From positions 13,441,092 through 13,505,091 of the forward strand of contig OY740777.1 of assembly GCA_963513935.1 (NCBI GenBank): a stretch of DNA of 64,000 nt, written 5' to 3'. Source of the stretch: Aphrophora alni (Eukaryota > Arthropoda > Insecta > Hemiptera > Aphrophoridae). Shown here piece by piece: positions 24,646 through 36,123 of this stretch (positions are counted from its first letter, which is position 1; each line of letters opens with the position of its first letter). The position numbers and the translations under genes were made by a program. The notes under the pieces are model-generated. The model saw only the letters and a program-made list of their open reading frames with translations. It did no database searches and was not told the DNA's origin.

Positions 24646-25370
24646 GACATGATGTTGTCGTCTTCGATGACGTTGTCGTTTCCGTCTTGGTTGTCTTTTT
24701 CGTCTTCGTTGTCATTGTCGTCCTTATTGTCGTTGTCGTCTTGGTTGTCGTTGTCGTTGTTTTTTTTTCGTCTTCATTGTCGTTGTTATCTCATTGTCGT
24801 CTTCGATATTGTTGTCGACTTCAATAACGTTGTCGTCTTGGTTGTCATTGTCGTCTTCGATTACGTTGTCGTCTTGGTTGTCATTGTCATCTTCATTACG
24901 TTATAGTCTTGGTTGTCATTGTCATCTTCGATTACGTTATCGTCTTGGTTGTCATTGTCATCTTCGATTACGTTATCGTCTTGGTTGTCATTGTCATCTT
25001 CGATTACGTAATCGTCTTGGTTGTCATTGTCATCTTCGATTACGTTATCGTCTTGGTTGTCATTGTCATCTTCGATTACGTTATCGTCTTGGTTGTCATT
25101 GTCATCTTCGATTACGTTATCGTTTTGGTTGTCATTGTCGTCTTCGATTACGTTATCGTCTTTGTTGTCATTGTCATCTTCGATTACGTTATCGTCTTGG
25201 TTGTCATTGTCATCTTCGATTACGTAATCGTCTTGGTTGTCATTGTCGTCTTCGATTACGTTGTCGTCTTGGTTGTCATTGTCATCTTCGATTACGTTAT
25301 CGTTTTGGTTGTCGTCATCGTTGTCTTTTTCGTCTTCATTGTCGTTGTCGTCTTCATTGTTGTTGAATAT
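24646..25370. repeat. 36-bp minisatellite built from GTCNTC triplets
   Basis: About 12 head-to-tail copies of a 36-bp unit (GTTATCGTCTTG / GTTGTCATTGTC / ATCTTCGATTAC), preceded by a more degenerate GTCGTCTTCGTTGTC tract. Because 36 is a multiple of three, several frames stay open on both strands. The minus strand would encode a 180-residue Asp/Asn-rich protein (24861-25403) with the 12-residue repeat DDNDNQDDNVIE. The minus frame has a start and stop but no non-repetitive domain, so I treat all ORFs here as consequences of the repeat. Confidence 0.9.
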
Positions 25371-26084
25371 TGTCGTACTAATTGTATCAGATAATTGTAC
25401 CAAGTTTCGTATTGTATCAGTATTATGTTTTATAAAGTTTAGTAGAATTCTATATCAAGTCCCGATATTTGTATATTTTCATGTCCTCTGTAACTGATAA
25501 TAATAGTATCACAAAATTGTATCACGTAATGGTCAGTATCAGTATTATATTGTATCTGGTACACAAAAATCCTACATCAACCCACAATATATAATTATAT
25601 ATTTATTTCTATTGTACTTGATAGGCTACTAATAGTATCGAATAAATTGTATCAAGTACAGAAGAATTCTATACCAATCCAAGTCTCTTTTTCATAACCA
25701 AAAGAAAAATCGCTCTCAAATAAATAGATGAAAATAATCGAAACTTTTATGATTTTCTGTTTCCTACAAATTTCATTAAATTTGCCGTTGCATATATGAG
25801 TCTAAAATTAAAAATAAGATCATAGGTAATTGCAAGGTGTAACAAAGAGCGTCCAGTGGTTGTAACCTAACCTCCCATTCACGTAAAACATAAAAGAGCG
25901 CTTTGTAACATCTATTTGACATTTATGAGTAAATTAAACATTCCAACTGTACCAACAAATGATTGCAAAAAAACAACAGTATAACTATATACGGTAGTAA
26001 GTTTACTCAACCGTGGATTTTAATTTAAAAATTAAAGCGAAGATTAGAAAAATAAATTTCCTGAACATTAAACAATATTTCTTA
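25371..26084. other. AT-rich non-coding DNA
   Basis: Contains several GTATCA/TTGTATCA repeats (25383-25660) such as AATTGTATCA and AAATTGTATCA, a loose dispersed motif. No gene is recognised. Confidence 0.45.
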
Positions 26085-26390
26085 ATCTGCGAGAGACGCG
26101 GTTCCGACCGACTTAAAACTTTTTATATTCTCTTCCCAACGTAATCCAATTTACCGAGGCTTTGTTCTGCACGTTTTTCATTTTCCACAAAGTTTATGTC
26201 CGGGATATTCCGTGCGCAGGACTCATGCAGGAAAGCTCAGGACAAAGCATTCTCCTTATCCCTCGTAAAGTCTTGTCATTTTCTTCGGGTCTAAAAAGAA
26301 GAAAAGAAAAACCTCGGGTGAAATATACAGAGATGATTTGCGCATGCGTCAACTCTACCGTCCCTCCTCTTTGTGATAAATGATCGCATA
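26085..26390 (+). promoter_or_regulatory. GC-richer island with NRF-1/EWG-like site
   Basis: GC-richer stretch ending in TTGCGCATGCGTCAA. The core TGCGCATGCG (26339-26348) is close to the NRF-1/Erect-wing consensus YGCGCAYGCGC. A 73-codon plus-strand ORF (26162-26383) spans the island. It has no recognised domain, and its start codon lacks a good context. It could be a promoter or a cryptic exon. I favour regulatory sequence but weakly. Confidence 0.25.
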
Positions 26391-26951
26391 GTTTCCTTTG
26401 TTATTTTCTTTATTTCTTATTTATTCCTCTATAAAGAAAGTTTATTTTATTAAAAAAGTTTAGCGGGATAAAAGCAGTGTAGACACAGTGTAACAGGAGG
26501 GACGTTTCTGAAGGATTAATGGTGAAACTTTTAGATGAAATTGTTTCAAACTCTGTTTAAACTTGGGGATTTTTGTTGAGGGGGGGGGAACTTCGTTCGT
26601 TAATTACTTTACTAACTTTGAAAGGGACGTGATATAAATTAGGAATATTACGATTTAAAAATTTCGTAGAGAGAATTCTACTAATATTCGTAAACATCTG
26701 TTGTAAAATGTAACAAACTTGATTTCAATATTCACAGAAATAGTAGTTGATTTTTCAACACCATAAAATGCGAGGATAATACAACACTTTAAATAATATG
26801 TTTCATTATGCGTCCAAAGATTAATTGTAGAGTGACACTTATATACATTAGTAAGGATGTGGTTTTGCGGGAGGTGTACCTGTGATAAATATTAGTTTGT
26901 TATTTTGTTAGCAAGTTATCATTTGATACTGTTTGTATAATAATTAGTATA
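26391..26951. other. AT-rich non-coding DNA
   Basis: Includes a G10 run near 26580. I see no gene or repeat structure. Confidence 0.5.
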
Positions 26952-27420
26952 CAGGGTGTTTACAACCACGTTCCAAAAATTCCTGACCTTGAATAGAATT
27001 TCGTAAAATAGTTCTCATGTAGATATGTTCTAAAATGATTAGTTTTCTGTCTGTCCACTATTTTGTGTTTTTTACACTACATTTTTTTTTGGAAAGTAGC
27101 CTAATTAGATATCGGGTCCAAATTTAATATACCCCTACATATTATGAATGTCATGTTTTATATATGTACCAAAAACCTGGTCATTATTTAGTTTGATTTC
27201 AAAATGGCGGCCGTTTAAAATATTTAACGTCAAATAACCAATATCAAGAACAATTAAATATACAAAATATTTACAAGAGTCCAACAATTTTGTTTTGTTT
27301 TTACGACAAACGAAATGAGTTTTGTAGATTTTTAGTAGTTCAAAAGGAGAACCGAGTTATCGTTAAAAAAACACCAAAAATTAACCTAAAAACCAAAATA
27401 CTTTGTAAATATTTCTAAAA
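26952..27420. mobile_element. truncated foldback element
   Basis: The left tip CAGGGTGTTTACAACCACG follows TA. Inside are GTTTTCTGTCTGTCCACTAT and the core CAAAATGGCGGCCGTTTAAA (about 27204). The matching right arm is not present, so the right boundary is approximate. It resembles the left arm of 32607-33390 in layout. Confidence 0.6.
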
Positions 27421-29394
27421 ATGTAATATTTAGATTTTGTTTAAATTTAAATCGTGTGCAAATTCATAATTAAGCAATATTATGGTTCAGGAATAATTGG
27501 CAAAAAACGAAAGTGAATTTCGACATTAGTAATTAAAATATTAATTATATACCAATTTAACTGTTTAGCCGCAAGTGAAAGCATGGCTTAGTCATTTTCC
27601 ATTTTTTCAATTTTGATTGACAAAAAACGAAATGAAATTGTCGAAGACGATTAGTTTTTATTTGGTTTTGGTATTAACTGAGAAAGTTTGTGCAATTTAG
27701 TATATCACGAATATTATTATTTAATTAGTTTTAAGGATGGGTTACCAAAAAGTTAGTACAATTTATTTTAAAGCGATCATTTCATAATTAAGATGTATTA
27801 ATTAAAAGTGGTCAAAATTTAACAATTATAATTAAACGTGCTTTTTTTATTTCCTACATTTACAATTCCTATTTAATAAAAAAATATCCACAACCTCAGT
27901 ATTAAATCATACCTGACATAATTTATTGCAACTAATTTATTTCAACTATCTTCAAAATAATATTCAAATATTCTGCTAACATCGCCCACAAAAACCCGTA
28001 AAACAAAATGACACAAATATTGTACAACTATTTCAACAAAACCCACTGACTAGCTAGAAACATAAATTATTCCAACAGGTGTATAAATTATCATACTAAT
28101 TGTCCCCTAATGATATCACATAGCACTGGACGCTTAATTGGTAGGAGACCACACACATCGTCAACAATTCGCTACTTCTACCGTATCCGACATTCCTATG
28201 ATATACTCTATACTGGCAGAGAATTCTTTCTTTTGTTTTTAATGCACCGATGTTGGGAATTTTTATTACCCTTTTCGCCAATAAAAATATTAATAATGCT
28301 TTTAATAAATTGATTGTTTTATTTATTGTATTTGTTCACGTGTCACTGGCTTTAATAAATTATATTTAATTTAGGTTAATGTATGGCATTCGATTGTACT
28401 TCGGAGGGCATGGTTATTTTACTGTTTCTTTTTTAATTTCTCAAATATAAGTAGTTTAGAAGAAGTGACTTGAGGCTCGAAAATTGATTGCATCTTTTTT
28501 TAAAATACATCTGAGTAAAAGAAATTAGGCTACTTTTGGAATGCAGTTTCTCGCTTGCAGTTGTTTTAAAACACAATCGAATGGACAAATGTTGATAAAC
28601 GTTTGTTGAATGCATGTTATGGTCATATATCGATAATTAGAGTTAAAACAATAACGACTTTCCTCCACAAATTTTAACTTTTTTGTTAAAGCTGCCCAAA
28701 CGAGGACGGGTTTTTTTTCGAATTCCTCAAAAGATGTTATTTTCTTTAATATAGCCTATGATTTGAGGCGTTGTTTTAAATCAACACATTCCACCGAAAT
28801 TTGATCTAGAGTGAATTTATTTCGAAACAGCCCATCTTTTAATGCGTTCGCAATGATTAGTTTTAATTATTTTATGTAGTATTTTCGAAAGATAATTAAC
28901 ACTTTCTGTCTTTAAGACTGTGTCGCAAAGTTTGTGTAGCGATTAGGCTACTTTGTAAGTGTTATGTGTAGAAATATGTATTATACGTTTTAGATATCTT
29001 TATGTCCCCGAAAAAAATTTTTTTTTTAATATGTGGCATCTTCCGTTCTACCAACTTACTGAAAATATTTTTACATCGTGCCAAAATTTGTAGTTCGAAG
29101 GAGTCTTAGTTGAGATTGTAAAAAAGAAATGCTGTTTACAAGTTTTAAAATAACAAAAATATATTTGTAATGAAACTTATAGGATAGCGTGATGTTATAG
29201 AAAATTAATACGACAGTGAGAAAGTCAAAATTTTTATAAGAGATACTCTAAATAAATGTACACATGTTTGATAAAATTTCAAGTCAAGACCTGTTATATC
29301 ATTTCCTTTTCAATCTAAAATGTTTACTATCTAAATATGTTCATGAAAAACCAGTGTTCAAATTGTTTCCACACACTCATATACAAAATAGTGT
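27421..29394. other. AT-rich non-coding DNA
   Basis: Contains GAGAAAGTTTGTGCAATTTA near 27675 (dispersed repeat). Overlapping ORFs at 28096-28313 on both strands are mutual shadows, and none has a domain. The minus ORF at 28433-28615 is likewise not supported. Confidence 0.45.
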
Positions 29395-29830
29395 TGGTTA
29401 TGTGGGTCTAAGTTAAGAAAAAAGTTAATATAAACGTATGTCTGGAAACGCTTCATTTCCCGTCTATCAGTCATTTTGTATTAAATATAAAAGTATATAT
29501 AATTATAGCTTTCAAGTCGAAATTTGTTTTACACTGTTTTTATACAACGGTTTAACACTATACCAAGTATCAAAACTTTAACTCATACATTTTCAAAATA
29601 ATGGTCGTTTACATTTTTTGTAAAGTTAATGGTATTAGTTCAATATTAAAAATTTCAAGCTGTCACAATTTCGACAATTTATAGGATACAGTTTTGATTC
29701 TCATATTGATAAAAATTCACCATGAAAAATGTGTATAACGAATTTCTACTCATCATTTTTTTTTCTTCTTTAATTTGATTCATATAACCACCACTTTTGG
29801 CACGACATTTTCTGGACACTCTTTATAATA
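29395..29830. mobile_element. degenerate foldback element, family B
   Basis: Starts near AGTGTTGGTTATGTGG and ends TTTTCTGGACACTCTTTATA. The centre has TTTTCAAAATAATGGTCG, a decayed version of the shared core. The CGTCTATCAGTCATTTTGTA phrase parallels that at about 11615. Arms are poorly preserved. Confidence 0.45.
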
Positions 29831-30339
29831 TAAAGAACCAATAAAAAACAAAACAAATTCTTTAAGATATTTACAAATATGTTCGGCAATCATCAATCAA
29901 AACAAGAAAAAAAACCATAGTCACCATCTTGAAAGATGAATATATCACAAACAAATCTCAAGTGAAAAGCGTGTATATAATCAAAGTTAGATTAATTTAA
30001 TTTCTCATGTGGAAAATACAAAAATGATTTGCAGGTTTTTAAAATTTATGTTTTACAATATCTCCCATTCGTCATTGTAGAGAGGTAAGGTTGGCAATTG
30101 TATATGCAGAATTGAAATCTGAAAATTCGTTCACGTTTAATGTGTTTAATTCGATCAAATGGAATAACTCACGAGATATGAAATAAAACCGTTCAGAATG
30201 GCAGCCATTTTGAAATTTTCAGTTCGATTTTTTTTGAATTTGTTTAATTTTGAGCATACTATAGTCACCGGAACCAAATTTCATGTTGCTATATTAATTT
30301 GTATTCCCGCTATCGTACTTACGTAGAGTACAAATAGTT
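29831..30339. other. AT-rich DNA with repeat fragment
   Basis: Contains AGAATGGCAGCCATTTTGAA at about 30196, the palindromic YY1/Pho-like core, with CACGAGATATGAAATAAAAC before it. It looks like the middle of another decayed foldback, but no tips can be found. Confidence 0.4.
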
Positions 30340-31120
30340 ATTTGTGCAACTAGTGAGCAAAGTGGCACATTTTTAAACGAGAGAAAAATGTTGACGCACG
30401 AGGCTTTCCGAGTGCGTCAATTTTATCGAGTTTAAAAAAGACAATTTGCTCACGAATTGCACATTATACTTTGTCTACAGTTGTTATTTTGTGATAAAAA
30501 CAGTTCATACTGGCGGTCGTACTTTTTCCTTGATTTGACAGGAAGGAGATTTAGTACGTTGTTAGCTTTTTCCGCTAATTTAGGCGGGGCATTTGACAGG
30601 TTTTCATCCTCTGAACTGTCCATATGTTAAAACTAACTACACAAAATATAGCAGTAGTGCTAAACAACACATCACCACCGAGTAGAAGTTCTCAAGTCAA
30701 AACTGAGGTTATTTTATGAATATTACAAATAACTTAGGTGTATTGTTGAGGAAACGGGATTGCCAACTTCAAAACTCGGCAAACGAAAAATACTCTCCGT
30801 GTACATACACTGTCAATCATCTTCATGAATAATTACTTCCTTTTTCGACTTTAAAACGTAGTTTTGTTGTTTATTTATGTTATTTTACATGTAAGAATTA
30901 ATCTAACCTACATACAGGACATTTCCTGTAATATATTATAAATCAATTCAAATAAACTTAACCTAAATTTCGTTTTGTTCGGTTGCCATTCGGAGTGAGC
31001 AAAGTAGTGTGCAAAGTAGTGGGCAAAGTGAAACTGTTGAGAAATCAGCTGTTTTGCAAACTAATTTAAATGAACAAAATGCCACTTTGTCAACAACTGT
31101 AGACAAATCAAATTATTGGT
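30340..31120. repeat. compound inverted repeat
   Basis: A 124-bp imperfect hairpin at 30340-30463 (TTTGTGCAACTAGTGAGCAA against TTGCTCACGAATTGCACATT, inner stem TTGACGCAC/GTGCGTCAA) is followed by TTTGTCTACAGTTGTT at 30470. The complement, AACAACTGTAGACAAA, lies at 31091, next to a series of GCAAAGTAGTG repeats that mirror the hairpin arm. The whole looks like an old foldback of about 780 bp. The 64-codon ORF at 31009-31203 is inside it and is not called. Confidence 0.6.
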
Positions 31121-31271
31121 TTTCTCAGTTCATGAAACGGAGATCCTTTTTTTGGATTTACCAAACTTACCCTTTGTATAGTGAGTGGGTAGTTAAAAAG
31201 TAGTAAAGGGTGTTACATAAAGACGCTTACACATCGAATACTCTAATAGCGTCAGGATCAAAAAGAAAAAA

Positions 31272-31390
31272 ATGTGGTCGAGAGACCGGATAGGAAAGAT
31301 GAAAGAGAGGGTTCTAACCCAAGACTACATGAAAAAAGGTGTAAATCCAGCTAGGTCCCTCGGGATTGCCAAACTCGTACTCACTGCAGT
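31272..31390 (+). repeat. dispersed repeat E, plus-oriented copy
   Basis: Partner of 20690-20800 in the opposite orientation. In one frame it reads RIGKMKERVLTQDYMKKGV, suggesting a fragment of a mobile-element protein. No stop-free context longer than about 35 codons surrounds it and I do not recognise the family. Confidence 0.55.
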
Positions 31391-32606
31391 GATCCCCTGT
31401 GATTTTTATGTTGGTCCTCTTTTATTTTATGACAGAAAATGAATTAACAGTTTTTCAAGAAAATGGCAAAACATCATGTTTGGATCCTAATGAGCTACAT
31501 TTAATCATTATCGTTAGTAGCGTTTTTGAATGTAGAAATCGTTCCTTACACATAAAGTTTAAAAATAATAATAATAAATGTCTGAAGATAAGAGCAAATA
31601 AACGAACAAAATCAAATTTCAACAAAATCAATCCACCCGTTAGGATTGTAGGATAAACACTTCAAAATGGATATTTTTACGACAAACTGAACATATTCAA
31701 AAGTACGTAATTTTCTGAATGTGTAAAAATAAATTTAAATAATGATTGACTTTTCATAAGGTTTTAAATGAAAAACACGGACTGACAGAAATTGTAGCCT
31801 ATACTTGTAAAATGATTATGAACAAGGAATATTTAAAGAAAGAGAAAGTCTAGAGTGCAAAGTAAAAAAGTACCTGATGAGAACCACCTCATCAGAAATT
31901 ATTCTATCAAAAAGCCGCTGTTTATGCATTCATGCAACGATGGAAGTGCCGGAGATTAAAACGAGACGTGAGGATGGAATATTAATGCCCCCTGCCCTAC
32001 CTTACCTTGTTTTATTGTTTCATCCCTAAAAGCAATTTAGAGTTCATCCCTTGTGACACATACTGCTCATCTATCAATTGAAAGCAATGACTAAATTTTG
32101 AGCGACTCGTAAATAAATTGGAAAATAAATCTTGTTTAATTATGAAAATTAATAAAATTTAGACAATTCAGCGGCAACTATCAAAATGTGAAACTATGGG
32201 TGATGTTTTTTAAGATATCAAAATCATCCCAATGTTTTACGATGAAATGTTGATAGAATATGATGGTTTACACTTAAATAAATGTTCGAAAATATTTCAG
32301 TATTGACCTAGGCCTATTACAATCAGCTAAAGTGCGGAAATGAAATGAAATAATACGGAATAACAAAAAACTTAATTAAAGAATAAAAATACAAACAAAA
32401 CCATTTGTACGACAAAGAAAAACCTAATTAGATTAAAATAATAAAACATTTAATTAATGTAAACAAAAAATCGTACAATTAAGTTCAAAACATTATTAAT
32501 TTTTTTTTTAACAACTTCCCCTGTAGAAAACACACGAGTATGTTTTTAGGCTAAGGGTATTTAATATGTCCTTAACCGAGAACGCTAGTTATCTATCATA
32601 CATACA
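31391..32606. other. AT-rich non-coding DNA
   Basis: The 85-codon plus ORF at 31399-31656 is low-complexity without a domain. A GC-richer spot near 31940-32030 has no identifiable gene. Confidence 0.45.
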
Positions 32607-33390
32607 TAGTGTTACAAAAAACCTTTCAGGACTTTAGGATATGATTCCTTATACAAAGAGGAAGGAAAAATTTCATATGAAGGTATGTCGTAAAACGTTT
32701 AGTTTTCCGTTTATCTGACTGTGTGTGTTTTTTACTTAATACGTTATATATCTTAGGAACCTCTGAAGATATCAACTTCAATCTTAGTACATGTACTACA
32801 TCTAATAAGACCCATTTTGGTATGGAATATCAATTTTATACTTTGTACCATTTCAAAATGGCGGCCATTTAAAAAAATTTAAATCTCAATATTTCAAAAT
32901 CCGTAAATATTACAAAATATTTACAAGGGACAAAAACGTTGATACATTTTATATCCTAAACAACGGTGCATACAATATTAAGATTTCATGATTATTTAGT
33001 TTTTGCAATTTTTCAAACTAGGAACATGAAATTTTGCCATTACTATCACAAAATTCGCATGAAGTCATTTACATAAAATTACTTTTATGTCGCTTGTACA
33101 TATTTTGTAAAATTTACAGATTTTGAGATATTGAAATTTTAAAATTTAAAATGATCGCCATTTTGAAATGATACAAAGTATAAAACTTGATATTCCATAC
33201 CAAAATGGTTCTTATTAGATGTAATATATGTACTAAGTTTGAAGTTGATGTCTTCTGAAGTAAAAAACACATACAGGCAGATAGACGGAAAACTAAACAT
33301 TTTACGACATACCTTCATATGAACTTTTTTCTTCCTTTTTGTATGAGATATCATATCTTAAAGCCCTGAAAGGTTTATTTTATCACACTG
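32607..33390. mobile_element. 784-bp foldback MITE
   Basis: Long inverted arms: TTTCATATGAAGGTATGTCG and CGACATACCTTCATATGAA, CATTTTGGTATGGAATATCA and TGATATTCCATACCAAAATG, AAACCTTTCAGGAC and GCCCTGAAAGGTTT. The right tip CACACTG is followed by TA. The centre has CAAAATGGCGGCCATTTAAA. The 71-codon minus ORF at 33139-33354 is the arm read backwards and is not a gene. Confidence 0.85.
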
Positions 33391-35397
33391 TATACTTGAT
33401 CCACAGACAGAAGCACTAGTTTCACTACTATGCAAAGAAATAATAATAAATAAAACAATAATTTCCAATTAGAACTATTCACCTTATGCATACATCCAAA
33501 CACACTCATACAGAATTGCTATTAAAACAACCACTACTCATCTTAGAACAATAATTTTTCCAGTTATCAGACGATTTTAAACTATGTTTCTATTGACAAT
33601 GAAGAAAAGAGAAAACCATTATTATTTTTTTTTAATTTAATTTTTAAAGATGTATGACGTACAGAGCAGCATTTCTCACTAGGAAATTCAGGCACGTGTC
33701 TTGGGCACAATACAATACAACGGTAACGCTCAACAATATTCGTATAGAGTCCCCTTAATTAATTTAGTTTATTTTATAGAAGATTTTTCTAATTTATAAA
33801 ATTTGGGAAATGGCGTTTCCGAGTTATCGGGAAAGCATTAATAATGGGTCACACCAGGGAAAATATATGTATGAAATGAGTGAGTTACTATATCCTTGAG
33901 CACTCACATTTCAATTGGACTTATGTACAGTCACTTTAATAATTAGAATATAAGTCCTCCATTATTATAATGATTCATTAAGGGCTGGTTTCAACTCCGT
34001 CTTTTATCAGCCATGTCGTTACAATTTCTTTTACAGAACCTGGTTGAGACATTATGTTTTTCAATTGATCAAGGATGTTTTTACAATGATATTGGACAAA
34101 AAAAGGATTAGCTGTGTAATTGACTTAAACATAAACCTGGAAACATTTTAATAGTCGTTTAGCTATCTTAAAAGGGAAGAAAAACGAATGTGCTTGATAT
34201 TTTTATAAATTATGGTTTCATTTGTCAGTTGTTAAATTTTGCAATTTTCTTGTTTTAATAAATTTTTTAATAATAAAAATATTAAAACGTAAAATGACTC
34301 TCTTAAAATGATATCAGTAACAAACGTTATCTTATTTTTTACACATTTATTTTTACATGGATGGAAACGAAAATATTATCAAAGTTCATCTCAAAAACAT
34401 TAAGATGGCAAAAATCCACAAACAATTACATACATCAGCACATAAAAATATAAAACAAAACACCTATTTCAATCTATTTTAACTACAATGAAGGATGTAA
34501 TTTTCCTTCTCGTATTTTTTGATCAGTTGATCCTTCCTTTTAAAAATTTTGTGAATATTAAAAGAGCCAATAATATAATTAAACCAACCCCTTCTGTCAA
34601 AAACTCACTCAATGCTTATCTATTAAACTACCTCAACTATTCATTATTTAACAAAAATCATTATACATAATTCAAATTATTGCCCGTCGTTGAAATTCAT
34701 CATGGCAGCCATTTTGTCTGTTTGATATGTACGAATAAACCGCGTCACATCAAATAACAAATATGATAACGTCAAGCCATCGTATGAAACATAAGCCATA
34801 CAGGATATTCAATTATTTTATTGCCGTAAATTGATATCCCAGAGCTGGATAGATAAATAACTGAATGACATTAATGCCTGGATAGAACAGAATACGTTGG
34901 ATAGATAAAACAAAAACAATATTATAGGCGGAAATTAATTTTCAGAGAGCCTTTTGCTTTAAATAAATTTGTTCCAATCTGAGGATGTTTTGAGGACAGA
35001 AACGGTAATATATTCTCGTCAAGCATTGACGTAGAAATTTCGTCATTATGATTTTTTGAGTTATATAATCACGGTCAAACACATAAACCAATCTAAATTT
35101 AATATTTTGAATAAAGTTCTTTGCTAGCCAAACTATATACGAATAAATTTTCTTTGTCATATTTTGTTGTTTTATTTAATAGGGGGCACTCGAAACGGTT
35201 GAAAGACATAAAAATTGGAATTCTGACCAGGAATAAGTGAATACTTAACCGAGCAAAAACACTTCCAATAAACTTTGAAAATTGAACGCTTTTTTAAAGG
35301 TACAAAAATATCAAATCAATAATTTTATGCTCTGCTCCAAGTGATTCCTTCTAAAATATTTATAACATGTATGTGACTTATATAAAAGCATCAATGA
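33391..35397. other. AT-rich non-coding DNA
   Basis: No gene or long repeat supported. A CATGGCAGCCATTTTGTC phrase at about 34701 is again the YY1/Pho-like core. Around 34840-34915 there are three loose CTGGATAGATAA-like repeats. Confidence 0.45.
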
Positions 35398-35652
35398 AAC
35401 AGTAGTCAGATCGTTTAACCTTCAAACAAAGAGCAATGATAAATTGTTTCTGTGAAGCATTTATGTGAAACAGTAGTCAGATCTTTTACGTATCAAACGA
35501 GGAGAGAGGCTTAATGTTGATAAATTGTTTCTGTGAAGCATTTATGTGAAACAGTAGTCAGATCTTTTACGTATCAAACGAGGAGAGAGGCTTAATGTTG
35601 ATAAATTGTTTCTGGGAAGCATTTATGTGAAACAGTAGTCAGATCTTTTACG
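35398..35652 (+). repeat. left remnant of the 81-bp satellite
   Basis: About three units, the first shortened to about 71 bp and diverged, then two at the 81-bp period (starts at 35471, 35552 and a partial at 35633). Orientation is the same as the main array at 46162-58213. It stops exactly at the edge of the giant palindrome. Confidence 0.9.
35647..35652. repeat. 6-bp target-site duplication, left copy
   Basis: TTTACG immediately before the palindrome's first base. The same six bases follow its last base. Removing the insert and one copy restores CAGATCTTTTACGTATC, exactly the satellite unit. Confidence 0.7.
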
Positions 35653-35683
35653 AGTAGAGTGCCCGTCGGTTGAGGACAAAAAT

Positions 35684-35701
35684 GGTGGGGGTACCCCCAC
35701 C
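35684..35701 (-). terminator. hairpin plus T-run at the left tip (minus strand)
   Basis: GGTGGGGGTACCCCCACC is an 18-bp perfect palindrome. Read on the minus strand it is followed one base later by TTTTT (35682-35678), the first T-run of four or more downstream of the outward-firing tRNA-like promoter at 36124-36195. Confidence 0.45.
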
Positions 35702-36056
35702 CCTCCCCCCTCCCCCCTTCGCCCCTCCCCCTTTGCCCCTCCCCCTCCCCCCTCCCCCTTTGCCTCTCCCCCTTTGCCCCTCCCCCTTTGCCCCTCCCCC
35801 TTTGCCCCTCCCCCACCCCTCCCCCTCCCCTCCCCCTTTGCCCCTCCCCCTTTGCCCCTCCCCCCTTTGCCCCTCCCCCCTTTGCCCCTCCCCCTTTGCC
35901 CCTCCCCTTTAGGCCCCTTCCCTTCCCCATTGGTCCCCCCACCCCTCCCCTTGCCCCTCCCCTTTAGGCCCCTTCCCTTCCCCCATTGGTCCCCCCACCC
36001 CTCCCCTTGCCCCTCCCCTTTAGGCCCCTTCCCTTCCCCCATTGGTCCCCCCACCT
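35702..36056. repeat. C-rich (minus strand G-rich) minisatellite, left arm
   Basis: A polypyrimidine tract of CCCCTCCCCCTTTG-type units, followed by about three longer units of roughly 60 bp containing CATTGGTCCCCCCACCCC. The minus strand has dozens of G3-G6 runs and should form G-quadruplexes. The Pro/Leu- and Gly/Lys-rich ORFs reading through it in several frames are products of the repeat and are not genes. Confidence 0.9.
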
Positions 36057-36110
36057 GTGACGTATTGTTGTCGAGACACACACACGACGTCATACACACA
36101 TGACGTCATA
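36057..36110. promoter_or_regulatory. CRE-like cluster, left arm
   Basis: Within about 55 bp: GTGACGTAT, CGACGTCAT and one perfect palindromic CRE, TGACGTCA (36101-36108). It sits between the tRNA-like promoter and the G-rich tract. ATF/CREB-type binding is predicted by motif only. Confidence 0.4.
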
Positions 36111-36123
36111 CACTTAACTTTTT

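Noticed and set aside
24649..25497. Several plus-strand ORFs across the 36-bp repeat
   Set aside because: Open frames follow from the repeat period being a multiple of three. Products are monotonous and start codons lie inside the repeat.
28096..28313. Antisense pair of ORFs on both strands
   Set aside because: Each is a shadow of the other. Neither has recognisable motifs, and the surrounding DNA is ordinary AT-rich sequence.
33139..33354. 71-codon minus ORF
   Set aside because: It is the right arm of the 32607-33390 foldback read in reverse.
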